Program-made: the position numbers and the translations under genes | DNA from: an uncultured Ruminococcus sp. | GTDB taxonomy: Bacteria > Bacillota > Clostridia > Oscillospirales > Ruminococcaceae | Direction of reading: 5' to 3' | Length of the DNA stretch: 32,029 nucleotides | Assembly: GCA_947177205.1 (NCBI GenBank) | Contig: CAMWTO010000010.1 | Span: forward strand, 1-32,029 | The notes under the pieces: generated by a model | What the model was told of the DNA's origin: nothing | What the model saw: the letters and a program-made list of their open reading frames with translations, nothing else | The model's database searches: none | Shown here: piece by piece, positions 6,320-14,419 of the stretch | Layout of the letters: the number at the start of each line of letters is the position of its first letter | Position numbering within the stretch: the stretch's first letter is position 1

Positions 6320-8504
6320 ATAATTCCCTCACATTGCATCTGCCGTCTTCTGCGATAGTAATCTCCAAAGCATTCCTGCCAATATACGTATATGCATCTT
6401 TCTGCATACTGTAAAATTCATTTTCATCCGGAATAATCAAAATGCCGCAGTCCGGCTGAATGCTGTCACTCTTTCCGTAAATCGTCAGAATATCCGGATT
6501 TTTGTCAAGATCAGCAAAGTTTGTCTTCTCATTCGTACAGAGAAACAGATTATTTTGATAGATAATTTCCAGTCTGTTTTCCTGGATTTTCAGCAATGCC
6601 CCATGAAATAAAATTTCCTGCGCATCGAGAATGTCATAATCCGGCAAGCCGGATGTTAATTCTGATTCTGAATCTATTCCCGAAGTCAGTTCTTTCCGAA
6701 GATAATACCCGTCAGACGGTTCTGACAGGGATTCCCGGTAGGATCTCAGAATTTTTTCGCCTGGCTTGTTGCAGTAAATTTCCCGGATCTGTTCTGTGCC
6801 GGTTTCTTCCAGATAAGCCGCTGCCATCTCCGCATTGCTCACATGTCCGGACATGTCAAACAAAATTGCCTCTGTTTGATTCCGGACTACAATCACGCAG
6901 TTTGTTTCCTCGCCAAGAATGGCAATTTTCAGTTCCTGTGTCTGCATGAAATTTTCCACAGAAACAAATACGCATGTGGTGACAAGTTCCAGGGTGACGA
7001 AAAAATTTGTAAATTTTCTGTCCCGGATGATCATCTGAACCAGGATCACAAAGACCGTTCCGGCTAAAATCAGAAATTTCAGAATTTCGCTGTGCAATGA
7101 CACATGCGTCCAGGGAAGTCCGGACAGGAAATCAGAAATTTTAAGAATGATCCCGCCGAGCATGTCCGCACCGGAACAGCAAAGATCCGCCAGAAATCCT
7201 TCACAGCCGAAACACACAGCGACAGCGCCCAGACACAGCATCAGCATGCAAATCGGCACAAGCAGCAAATTACTCAACGGCGAAATCAGAGAAATTTCAT
7301 CGAAATAAAACACACTCACAGGCAGAATCACAAGAAATACCCAACAGAATGAAACAATATTTTTAAAAATATTTTTAAAAATTTTATGTTTTATTGTATA
7401 GTCTCTCTTTTCCGGCTTCGTCATGTAATTGGCAACAACGCCGATCCCGTATGCACCTGCACAAGACAGCCAGAATCCTGCATTCCAGATCACAAACGGA
7501 TTTTCCAGACCCAGAAATAAAACGGCAATCCCCAGAGAATTCAGCGTATCCGGTTCACGATAGAAAAGCTTCGCACTCTGTGAAAGCAGGATCATCACGC
7601 AAGCACGTTTCACGGAAACCGTCCCTCCGACGCAGATGGCAAACAAACCGCAAGTACTTCCGATTATCAGAAATGTCAGTTTGCGCCCGGCTCTGCATTT
7701 TTTCAAGAGAAATTCCAGACATGCCGCCAAGAAATCCAGATGCAAACCAGATACCGCCAGAAGATGTCCTATGCCCGTGCGATAAAGCGCTTTCTTCATG
7801 TGGCGATCCATTCCGGATTTGTCCCCGAACAGCATCCCCGTCAGGAAACCGCCTGTTTCTTCCCCCATCTGGAATTGCAACCGCTCTGTCATGTCCGTTC
7901 GCCAGTGATAAATCGAATAAACCAGATTCCGGAATATGCGCTGTATGCCGGATTTTTCAGAATTTTTAAATTTTTCTACCGAAAGAATTTCCGTCAGAAA
8001 ATTAAATTCCAGAAAAATATTTTTCCCCCGGTAATATGCTTCACTGTCAAAGCCATAACTCCCCCGGATCCTCTCCGGAATGCCGGAAATTGTCATCTGA
8101 TCGCCGTAATCTGCATTCTGATCCTCACAGAATAAATGAATCCTGATGCCGTCAGATTCCGGATCTTCTTCAAAATGTCCTGTCAGAATATAGCCTGTAT
8201 AACTATTTTGATAACGGGATAATTCTGTAACTTCCCCCGTGAAAACAACTTCCTGCCCGGCATAACGCTCCTGTTTTACAATTTCCCGGTTCATGATTTC
8301 TTCATGATGCCAATAACTACAGCACGCTATCAGGCATGACAACGTGCTGCATAACAGATATTTCCAGACAGTTCTATTCCATAATATCACGATTCCTGCA
8401 AACAGAACAATACCTGTGCACAGAAATATCCTGAACTGGACAACCGATGCCATCAGCAACCCTAGCAGATATGAAAATCCGATCCAGACAGCCGGTCTTT
8501 TCAT
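6306..8504 (-). CDS. comEC: ComEC/Rec2-family DNA-uptake channel with degenerate C-terminal domain
   Basis: A 732-residue membrane protein. Residues 1-60 hold membrane segments, about 75-180 the OB-like DUF4131 region, and about 215-480 the competence domain with GHLLAVSGLHLDFL (246-259) and many membrane helices. From about 525 a metallo-beta-lactamase-like fold begins, but the expected VGQGD is LGEET, ILIDTG is ILFDMSG, and no HxHxDH is present anywhere. ComEC carries single-stranded DNA across the membrane in transformation, and the lactamase-like domain is thought to degrade the other strand, so this copy is probably nuclease-dead. It overlaps the upstream phosphoribosyltransferase by 4 bp (ATGA) and holA by 14 bp. 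The family is secure; competence in this organism is not shown. Confidence 0.85.
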   Translation of the reverse strand: MKRPAVWIGFSYLLGLLMASVVQFRIFLCTGIVLFAGIVILWNRTVWKYLLCSTLSCLIACCSYWHHEEIMNREIVKQERYAGQEVVFTGEVTELSRYQNSYTGYILTGHFEEDPESDGIRIHLFCEDQNADYGDQMTISGIPERIRGSYGFDSEAYYRGKNIFLEFNFLTEILSVEKFKNSEKSGIQRIFRNLVYSIYHWRTDMTERLQFQMGEETGGFLTGMLFGDKSGMDRHMKKALYRTGIGHLLAVSGLHLDFLAACLEFLLKKCRAGRKLTFLIIGSTCGLFAICVGGTVSVKRACVMILLSQSAKLFYREPDTLNSLGIAVLFLGLENPFVIWNAGFWLSCAGAYGIGVVANYMTKPEKRDYTIKHKIFKNIFKNIVSFCWVFLVILPVSVFYFDEISLISPLSNLLLVPICMLMLCLGAVAVCFGCEGFLADLCCSGADMLGGIILKISDFLSGLPWTHVSLHSEILKFLILAGTVFVILVQMIIRDRKFTNFFVTLELVTTCVFVSVENFMQTQELKIAILGEETNCVIVVRNQTEAILFDMSGHVSNAEMAAAYLEETGTEQIREIYCNKPGEKILRSYRESLSEPSDGYYLRKELTSGIDSESELTSGLPDYDILDAQEILFHGALLKIQENRLEIIYQNNLFLCTNEKTNFADLDKNPDILTIYGKSDSIQPDCGILIIPDENEFYSMQKDAYTYIGRNALEITIAEDGRCNVRELYDNS

Positions 8505-9073
8505 GTCACTGTTTTTTCTGTTGTCTGTTCTGTTTCTCCGAAAAACAATGGCAGTTTTTCAAGATAAATAAGATCTTTCCGGTCGGCGGCATCGCCTTCC
8601 GCAAGCACTGCCGCTTTCCCGGCGACGATTCCGCCGGCTTTCTGCACAAGATATTCCAGTGCCCGGAGCGATTCGCCGGTACTGATGACATCGTCAATAA
8701 TCAGCACTCTCTGATTTCTTAACAGCTCTGCTTTTTCGCCATCCAGATACAATACTTGCTGTGCCTCTGTCGTGATGGATTTCACATTCACAGAAACAAC
8801 ATCCTGCATGTATAATTTCACGGATTTCCGGGCAACAATGTAATTTTTGCCGCTCTGTCTTGCCATTTCATACGCAAGGGGAATTCCCTTGCATTCTGCG
8901 GTCAGCAGAACATCAAATTCCGGTGCTTTCTCCAGTAATTTCGCAGCACTTTTCACGGTGATTTCCACATCCGAGAACATAATAAATGCGCCGATCTGCA
9001 AATTTTCATGGATCGAACATTTCCGGAGTTTTCTGGTACAGCCGGCAATCTGCATTTCATAGAATTCAGCCAT
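8501..9073 (-). CDS. Purine-type phosphoribosyltransferase (adenine/xanthine PRT-like)
   Basis: A 190-residue type I phosphoribosyltransferase. VLIIDDVISTGES is the PRPP-binding loop, and KGIPLAYEMA plus YIVARKS match the Apt/Xpt/PurR-type fold. These enzymes join a purine base to PRPP. The sequence is closest in layout to adenine PRT relatives with an N-terminal extension, but the base specificity cannot be read. I begin it at the ATG at 9073, nine bases after AAGGAG; that site overlaps the stop of the HIT gene. The TTG two codons upstream is less suitable. The 3' end overlaps comEC by 4 bp. Confidence 0.75.
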   Translation of the reverse strand: MAEFYEMQIAGCTRKLRKCSIHENLQIGAFIMFSDVEITVKSAAKLLEKAPEFDVLLTAECKGIPLAYEMARQSGKNYIVARKSVKLYMQDVVSVNVKSITTEAQQVLYLDGEKAELLRNQRVLIIDDVISTGESLRALEYLVQKAGGIVAGKAAVLAEGDAADRKDLIYLEKLPLFFGETEQTTEKTVT

Positions 9074-9086
9074 TTTCAATTACTCC

Positions 9087-9446
9087 TTAGCCAAGCGACT
9101 GCTCGCCCCAGCCCATTTTCTTCCCTGCCACCATGTGGAAATGCAGATGCATTACACTTTGTCCGGCATCCTCACCGCAATTAGTAATCACACGATAACT
9201 GTCAATGTTTTCTTTCTCTGCCACTTCGGCGATTGCCTCAAATATTTTCGCAACGGACTGGGAATTCTCCGTATTGATCTTCTTTGCACAGCAGATATGC
9301 GTTTTCGTGACAAACAGATAATGCACCGGTGCAATCGGCTGAATATCTGCAAACGCATAGACTTCGTCATTTTCATAAATCTTTTTGGACGGGATCTCTC
9401 CTGCAATGATCTTGCAGAAGAGACAGTCCGGATTCTGATTTGTCAT
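9087..9446 (-). CDS. HIT-family nucleotide hydrolase (Hint-like)
   Basis: A 119-residue histidine-triad protein. CLFCKI near residue 10 supplies the N-terminal Cys pair common in Hint proteins, YAFADIQPIAPVHYLFV is the conserved mid-region, and SVMHLHFHMVAG holds the HxHxH active site. Hint-type enzymes hydrolyse nucleoside phosphoramidates or aminoacyl-AMP. The gene lies 19 bp after alaS, which is suggestive because aminoacyl-AMP is the AlaS intermediate, but that link is inference. AAAGGA precedes the ATG. Confidence 0.88.
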   Translation of the reverse strand: MTNQNPDCLFCKIIAGEIPSKKIYENDEVYAFADIQPIAPVHYLFVTKTHICCAKKINTENSQSVAKIFEAIAEVAEKENIDSYRVITNCGEDAGQSVMHLHFHMVAGKKMGWGEQSLG

Positions 9447-9465
9447 ACTAAAATCCTTTCTGGAA

Positions 9466-12102
9466 TTATTTTATTAATTCTGAAACAGTCTGTTCCAGTG
9501 CGGCAAATGCTGTGTCAAGCAATTCTGGCTTGCCGATACCTGCCATTGCCTGATCCGGACGTCCGCCGCCCTTACCGCCAGTGATAGCGGCTAATTTCTG
9601 GACAATCTTCCCGGCATGTGCGCCCCTTGCGACAGCTTGCTTTGTGCAGACGCAATATAACTGATTTTTGTCACCGTTCACGCCTGCCAGTACAGCAATC
9701 AATCCGGATTCCCCGGCTTTATCCCGGATCTGATCGCCCATGTTCCGGAGCATATCAGCTCCCGCATTCTCAATCTTTGCAGAAACAATCTGTAAATCAT
9801 GGCAGGACTTTGTCTGTTTCAAAATATCATCTATCGCACTGCCTGCCATCTTCTGACGCAGGGAATCTACCATCTTTTCAGATTCTCTTAACTGTGCCGT
9901 CAATGCGGTACATCTTGCCGGCAATTCTACATAGTTATTAATCTTGAATATTTTTGCACTCTCCTGGAGTGTATTCTGCAACTGATTCAGCAATTCCAGT
10001 ACGCCTTCGCCCGTAACTGCCTCGATTCTCCGGACACCGGATGCTACAGAACTTTCTGACACAATCCGGAACAAACCGATATTTGCCGTATTCGTTACAT
10101 GTGTACCACCGCAGAATTCCACGGAAACATTGCCGGCACTGACAACCCGAACAACATCGCCGTATTTTTCACCGAATAATGCCATTGCGCCAAGTTTCCG
10201 GGCTTCTTCAATCGGCATTTCACGGACATCCACCGAGATTGCATTTAAAATCCAGGTATTGACTAATGTTTCTACACTTTGGATTTCCTGTGTTGTCAAG
10301 GCGCTGAAATGCGAGAAGTCAAAACGGCATGCCTTATCATTGACAAGCTGTCCTGCCTGGTGAACATGATCGCCGAGCACTTCCCGAAGCGCCGCCTGCA
10401 ACAGGTGTGCCGCTGTATGATTTCTCATAACACGACTGCGGAATTTCGTGCAGTATTTGGCTGTTGCCTGGTCGTTCACATGCAATGTGCCTTTTTTCAT
10501 GTAGCCGACATGCAGATAATGTCCGTTCTCGTCTTTCGACACAGACTCCACACGGAAAATAGTATCCTCATCCTGAAAAATTTTGCCATGATCTGCAGCC
10601 TGTCCGCCACTCTCTGCATAGAGTACTGTCTGATCTAATACTAATACAGCTTTTTCCTGTTCGGTCACAGAATCCGTCATTGTCTGGTCTTTCAGAATTG
10701 CCAGAATTTTCACTGGGATTTCATTCTCCTGATAGCCTTTAAATTCTGTCTTTGGCAAATCCAGCTTTACGCTGTTATCTGCCCAGGAAGAACTTGCCTT
10801 TGCGGCATGGTCAGCTTTGGCAGTTTCACGCTGTTCCTTAACGAATACACGATAGCCTTCTTCATCAACACGGAAACCTTTTTCTGCTGCAATCTCAACT
10901 GTCAGATCAAACGGAAATCCGTAAGTATCACTCAACTTGAATACATCACCACCGGACAGCACTTTTGTTTCTGCCCGATTCATCATCTCCGCCAACAGCT
11001 CCATGCCAATGCCAATTGTTTTAGCGAATGCTTCTTCTTCGACCTGGATAATTTTCTTGATATAATTTCTTTTTTCTTCCAGTTCCGGATAAGCGCATTT
11101 GTTCTCATCAATCACTGTGTCGCAGACTTCATGCAGAAATGTCCCCTGGATGCCGATCATTCTGCCATGCCGTGCAGCACGTCTTAATAATCTTCTCAGG
11201 ACATAGCCTCTGCCCTCATTGGACGGTTGCACGCCGTCGCCGATCATGAACGTCGTAGACCGGATATGATCTGTAATCACACGGAGTGATACATCTGTAT
11301 CGTGATTCTCATGATATTTCACATTGGCAATCCTGGAAATGTGTTTCATGATGTTCTGAACAGTATCCACTTCAAATAAGTTGTCCACACCCTGCATCAC
11401 GCAGGCAAGCCGTTCCAGTCCCATGCCGGTATCAATGTTCTTATGTTCCATCTCGGTGTAATTTCCGTTGCCGTCGCTGTCAAACTGGCTGAATACCAGA
11501 TTCCAGACTTCTACATAACGGTCACACTCACAGCCGACATGACAATCCGGTCTTCCACAGCCTTTTTCTGCGCCACGGTCAAAATAAATTTCCGAGCAGG
11601 GACCGCAAGGACCTGTGCCATGCTCCCAGAAATTGTCCTCTCTGCCCATGCGTACCATATGAGATTCTTCCACGCCGATTTCCTGCGTCCAGATATTATA
11701 TGCCTCGTCGTCATTTTCGAAGACGGAACAATGCAATAATTCTTTCGGCATTTTCAGAACTTCCGTGAAAAATTCCCATGCCCACTGAATCGCTTCCCGT
11801 TTGAAATAATCGCCGAATGAAAAATTCCCCAGCATTTCAAAATATGTGCCATGTCTTGCTGTCTTGCCGACGTTCTCAATATCGGGCGTACGGATGCACT
11901 TCTGACATGTCGTGACACGAACATTGGGAGGGACTGCCTGTCCCAGGAAGAATTTCTTCAAAGGCGCCATGCCGGAATTAATCAGCAATAAACTCTTGTC
12001 GCCCTGCGGAATCAGCGAAGCGCTCGCCATTCTTGTGTGATTTTTGCTTTCAAAAAAAGATAAATACTGCTCACGCAGATCATTTAATCCTTTCCATTCC
12101 AT
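9466..12102 (-). CDS. alaS: Alanyl-tRNA synthetase
   Basis: A full-length 878-residue enzyme that attaches alanine to tRNA-Ala. The N-terminal class II core includes TCQKCIRTPDIENVG and HGTYFEMLGNFSFGDYFK. The editing domain has HTAAHLL and EFCGGTH, the zinc-binding set that removes Ser and Gly. The C-terminal DHHA1 part has GGKGGGRPDQAMAG. The start at 12102 gives MEWKGLNDLREQYL, matching the usual beginning of AlaS. It has its own sigma-A promoter overlapping the end of maf (12158-12186) with about 50 nt of leader, too short for a T-box. Confidence 0.97.
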   Translation of the reverse strand: MEWKGLNDLREQYLSFFESKNHTRMASASLIPQGDKSLLLINSGMAPLKKFFLGQAVPPNVRVTTCQKCIRTPDIENVGKTARHGTYFEMLGNFSFGDYFKREAIQWAWEFFTEVLKMPKELLHCSVFENDDEAYNIWTQEIGVEESHMVRMGREDNFWEHGTGPCGPCSEIYFDRGAEKGCGRPDCHVGCECDRYVEVWNLVFSQFDSDGNGNYTEMEHKNIDTGMGLERLACVMQGVDNLFEVDTVQNIMKHISRIANVKYHENHDTDVSLRVITDHIRSTTFMIGDGVQPSNEGRGYVLRRLLRRAARHGRMIGIQGTFLHEVCDTVIDENKCAYPELEEKRNYIKKIIQVEEEAFAKTIGIGMELLAEMMNRAETKVLSGGDVFKLSDTYGFPFDLTVEIAAEKGFRVDEEGYRVFVKEQRETAKADHAAKASSSWADNSVKLDLPKTEFKGYQENEIPVKILAILKDQTMTDSVTEQEKAVLVLDQTVLYAESGGQAADHGKIFQDEDTIFRVESVSKDENGHYLHVGYMKKGTLHVNDQATAKYCTKFRSRVMRNHTAAHLLQAALREVLGDHVHQAGQLVNDKACRFDFSHFSALTTQEIQSVETLVNTWILNAISVDVREMPIEEARKLGAMALFGEKYGDVVRVVSAGNVSVEFCGGTHVTNTANIGLFRIVSESSVASGVRRIEAVTGEGVLELLNQLQNTLQESAKIFKINNYVELPARCTALTAQLRESEKMVDSLRQKMAGSAIDDILKQTKSCHDLQIVSAKIENAGADMLRNMGDQIRDKAGESGLIAVLAGVNGDKNQLYCVCTKQAVARGAHAGKIVQKLAAITGGKGGGRPDQAMAGIGKPELLDTAFAALEQTVSELIK

Positions 12103-12157
12103 GATAAACCATCATCTCCAGATTTTTTAAAATTTAATTATAAAATTCATCTCTAAC

Positions 12158-12186
12158 AGTATAGCAGATTTTTCCCGGAAAGTCAA
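12158..12186 (-). promoter_or_regulatory. Sigma-A promoter of alaS
   Basis: On the minus strand, TTGACT (12181-12186), a 17-bp spacer and TATACT (12158-12163). The -35 overlaps the maf stop codon. Transcription would begin near 12151, about 50 nt before the alaS ATG. Confidence 0.75.
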
Positions 12187-12803
12187 TTATTTTCCGGAAA
12201 TTTTTTCGCTGTCGGTCTGTGAAAAAGAACTCTCGGCTTTTTCACGGCATTTTCAAATTGTCTCAGATTTCTGGATAACGCCGCAATCGGCAGTCCCACA
12301 ACGTTGAAATAATCTCCCTCGAGATAGCGCACAAGCAGTGCGCCTTTGCCTTGAATCCCGTAAGCGCCGGCTTTGTCGAACGGTTCTCCGGTATCCAGAT
12401 ACGCATTGATTTCTTCGTCAGATAATTCATAGAACGTCACTTGTGTCTCTGCCGTGAATACGCTTGATTTTGTGCCGTAATATAATGCCACACCTGTCAT
12501 AACTGTATGCGTTTCCCCGGAAAGTTTCCGGAGCATGGCAAATGCGTCATCCCGGTCTTTCGGTTTGCCCATGATCTCATCATCCAGAATCACGACTGTA
12601 TCACAGCCAATCACAATTTGATCCGGGAACAGATCCGCTCCGGCTTTTGCTTTTTTGTCCGCCAGAAACATCGCCGCTACTTCTACGGGCATTCCCTGCG
12701 GGAGCGTTTCATCTACAGACAACGGGCATAATTCAAAATCATCTGTGATAAATTTTAATAATTCCTGTCTTCTGGGTGAACCAGATGCCAATACGATCCC
12801 CAT
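12183..12803 (-). CDS. maf: Maf-like nucleoside triphosphate pyrophosphatase
   Basis: A 206-residue Maf/YhdE-family protein with the N-terminal ASGSPRRQELL motif, the SVDET segment, VIGCDTVVILDD and the KPKDRDDAF helix, followed by KAGAYGIQGKGALLV. These proteins hydrolyse non-canonical or modified NTPs in the cytoplasm and are linked to arrest of septum formation. It follows the tautomerase gene by 3 bp, so the two are cotranscribed, and precedes alaS. The C-terminal PRVLFHRPTAKKFPENN tail is slightly longer than in most relatives. Confidence 0.92.
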   Translation of the reverse strand: MGIVLASGSPRRQELLKFITDDFELCPLSVDETLPQGMPVEVAAMFLADKKAKAGADLFPDQIVIGCDTVVILDDEIMGKPKDRDDAFAMLRKLSGETHTVMTGVALYYGTKSSVFTAETQVTFYELSDEEINAYLDTGEPFDKAGAYGIQGKGALLVRYLEGDYFNVVGLPIAALSRNLRQFENAVKKPRVLFHRPTAKKFPENN

Positions 12804-12806
12804 AAT

Positions 12807-13043
12807 TTATAATACATCCTCCGGTCTGTAATCAGGCTTGATCACTAAATTTTTCTGATTCTCTGTAATTTCAATTTTATACTGTTCCTGCCATTCTTCC
12901 GGCGTGAAATCCTCCACGGAAACGGATACATGCGAAGGAGAACAGCCGATTGATTCTATTAACGCCTGTGCTAATTTCTCAGCGGCAAGCCGTTTCTGTT
13001 CTTCTGTTCTGCCTTTAAGCATTTTAATACTGATATGCGGCAT
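12807..13043 (-). CDS. 4-oxalocrotonate tautomerase-family protein (PptA-like)
   Basis: A 78-residue protein beginning MPHISIKMLKGRT, so processing of Met would expose the Pro1 catalytic base of the tautomerase superfamily. The length and the W at about 51 (PEEWQEQ) match the PptA/YdcE group better than classic 62-residue 4-OT. The natural substrate of this group is uncertain. It is first in the minus-strand run, with AAAGGA before its ATG and a sigma-A promoter at 13089-13117. Confidence 0.8.
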   Translation of the reverse strand: MPHISIKMLKGRTEEQKRLAAEKLAQALIESIGCSPSHVSVSVEDFTPEEWQEQYKIEITENQKNLVIKPDYRPEDVL

Positions 13044-13088
13044 AATCTTCCATCCTTTCTAAAAACTAAAAAAATAAATAATATAATT

Positions 13089-13117
13089 ATTATACTATAT
13101 TTTTGATAGAAATGCAA
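13089..13117 (-). promoter_or_regulatory. Sigma-A promoter of the tautomerase-maf operon
   Basis: On the minus strand, TTGCAT (13112-13117), a 17-bp spacer and TATAAT (13089-13094). The start point would be near 13082, about 40 nt before the first gene. Its -35 region CTTGCAT is the same as that of the divergent dtd promoter. Confidence 0.78.
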
Positions 13118-13181
13118 GCCCCTGCGCCAATTATTTTCTATTTCTGAAATTTTAAAATTTTTGAAATTTTTGCAAAAGTAC

Positions 13182-13210
13182 TTGCATTTTTCCGGAAACC
13201 ATGTTATAAT
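13182..13210 (+). promoter_or_regulatory. Extended -10 promoter of dtd
   Basis: TTGCAT (13182-13187), a 17-bp spacer and TATAAT (13205-13210), with TG at 13202-13203 giving the extended TGnTATAAT form. Transcription would begin near 13217, about 40 nt before the dtd ATG. Confidence 0.82.
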
Positions 13211-13257
13211 ATAATGGATTATATTTGGAAAAAAATTAAAAATCAGGAGATCTTTTT

Positions 13258-13692
13258 ATGAAACTTGTAATCCAGAGAGTTACAGCGGCATCCGTTACCG
13301 TCAATCAGCAGATCATCGGACAAATCGGACACGGTTATCTTGTATTGCTTGGTGTTGGCAAGGACGACACGGAACAGACTGCTGAAAAATTAGCACAAAA
13401 ATTAATCAAGCTCCGGATTTTTGCAGATGCAGACGGAAAGACCAATCTTTCTATCAAAGACATTAACGGAGAAATCCTGGTAATTTCTCAATTCACGCTC
13501 TATGCAGACTGTAAATCCAACAGACCAGGCTTCACCAATGCCGGAAAGCCGGAACTTGCCCGGCATCTCTATGAGTATTTTATCAATCTGCTGAAACCGG
13601 AAGTCAAATCCGTACAACACGGCGAATTCGGTGCGGACATGCAGGTACAGCTTTGCAATGACGGACCTTTTACGATTTTATTAGAATATTAA
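13258..13692 (+). CDS. dtd: D-aminoacyl-tRNA deacylase
   Basis: A 144-residue protein with MKLVIQRVTAASV at the start, the SQFTLYAD motif in the middle and CNDGPFTILLEY at the end, the last carrying the cross-subunit Gly-cisPro element of Dtd. The enzyme removes D-amino acids, and Gly mischarged on tRNA-Ala, from tRNA. It lies divergent to the cluster holding alaS, a functional neighbour. AGGAG precedes the ATG. The residues before GFTNAGKPE differ slightly from the common SFTxAxxP, but nothing essential appears missing. Confidence 0.95.
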   Translation: MKLVIQRVTAASVTVNQQIIGQIGHGYLVLLGVGKDDTEQTAEKLAQKLIKLRIFADADGKTNLSIKDINGEILVISQFTLYADCKSNRPGFTNAGKPELARHLYEYFINLLKPEVKSVQHGEFGADMQVQLCNDGPFTILLEY

Positions 13693-13748
13693 AATATTAG
13701 AGTATTTAAATTAAAAATATAAAATTTCAGAAACCAGGGGGGATTTTT

Positions 13749-14324
13749 ATGCAAATTGGTGATTATCAGAACATTGCTGTCATTACCATCAGTCACGGGA
13801 ATTATGTCAATCACTGGGTCTATCAGGCGGACAAAATCAATCCTGAAAAAAAACATGGATGGGATTCCATTGCCTTGTATCTGTCCGTCCTGCAACAGAC
13901 GATTCTATATCCGGAAAGTCACAAACGAACCAACGGCGAAGATTATCATCTGTATTATATCCCTCTGGGAGATGAGATAAATATCGAAAAAGCGAAAAAA
14001 ATCGCTTTGCAGAAACATTCCCAGTGGCACCAGCCCTGGAATTCATTCCCGAATTATGTCATCCGGTTTCTGTTCCGGAAAAAGAACCATTATCCATCGG
14101 AAGCACAGATCTTCCGGAAAGATTATCTCCAGTACATGCAATATGAAAAAAGTGATTATTTTATCTATTATCAGCAATCCGTTGCAGAACCGCTCCAGTA
14201 TCAGAAAGAGACCGGAGAATTAATTGTCTGCTGGCATGGCAGCTCAAGAGATAAGATTGTTCAGGAAGTATTGCCACGTGTCGCAGAATTCTGGAAACGA
14301 TTTCGGACGGCAGTATGGTCATAA
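13749..14324 (+). CDS. Hypothetical protein between dtd and a PBP gene
   Basis: A 191-residue protein that I do not recognise. It has no signal peptide or membrane helix. It is unusually rich in Tyr, His and Trp, for example HSQWHQPWNSFPNYVIRFLF and SDYFIYYQQS, and contains IVCWHGSSRDK near the C terminus. The ATG at 13749 is preceded by AGGGGGG at a good distance, and the frame is free of stops, so it is probably real. It begins 56 bp after dtd and is likely cotranscribed with it. A strong hairpin (14362-14415) follows, which may end this transcript. Confidence 0.65.
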   Translation: MQIGDYQNIAVITISHGNYVNHWVYQADKINPEKKHGWDSIALYLSVLQQTILYPESHKRTNGEDYHLYYIPLGDEINIEKAKKIALQKHSQWHQPWNSFPNYVIRFLFRKKNHYPSEAQIFRKDYLQYMQYEKSDYFIYYQQSVAEPLQYQKETGELIVCWHGSSRDKIVQEVLPRVAEFWKRFRTAVWS

Positions 14325-14361
14325 TTTAAAAAAATTAAAAAAATATTCAGATTATTACAGC

Positions 14362-14415
14362 AAAATTCTCCCATACTGGAAGTATGAAAAATATAACCAG
14401 TAACAGGAGAATTTT
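14362..14415 (+). promoter_or_regulatory. Long hairpin whose 3' arm contains the PBP ribosome binding site
   Basis: AAAATTCTCC (14362-14371) is perfectly complementary to GGAGAATTTT (14406-14415). Inside it, TACTGG (14374-14379) pairs with CCAGTA (14397-14402), extending the stem across a small internal loop. A competing small hairpin, CATACT-GGA-AGTATG (14372-14386), is also possible. The AGGAG of the next gene (14405-14409) is buried in the outer stem, and the 3' arm ends in a T-run. It may be a terminator for the upstream gene, a translational gate, or both. Confidence 0.6.
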
Positions 14416-14419
14416 TGCA

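Noticed and set aside
12103-12157. T-box or other riboswitch before alaS
   Set aside because: The leader is only about 50 nt after the predicted start and lacks a T-box motif or terminator pair.
14384-14419. Upstream ATG as start of the PBP
   Set aside because: No good ribosome binding site and it lies within the hairpin; AGGAG fits the ATG at 14420.
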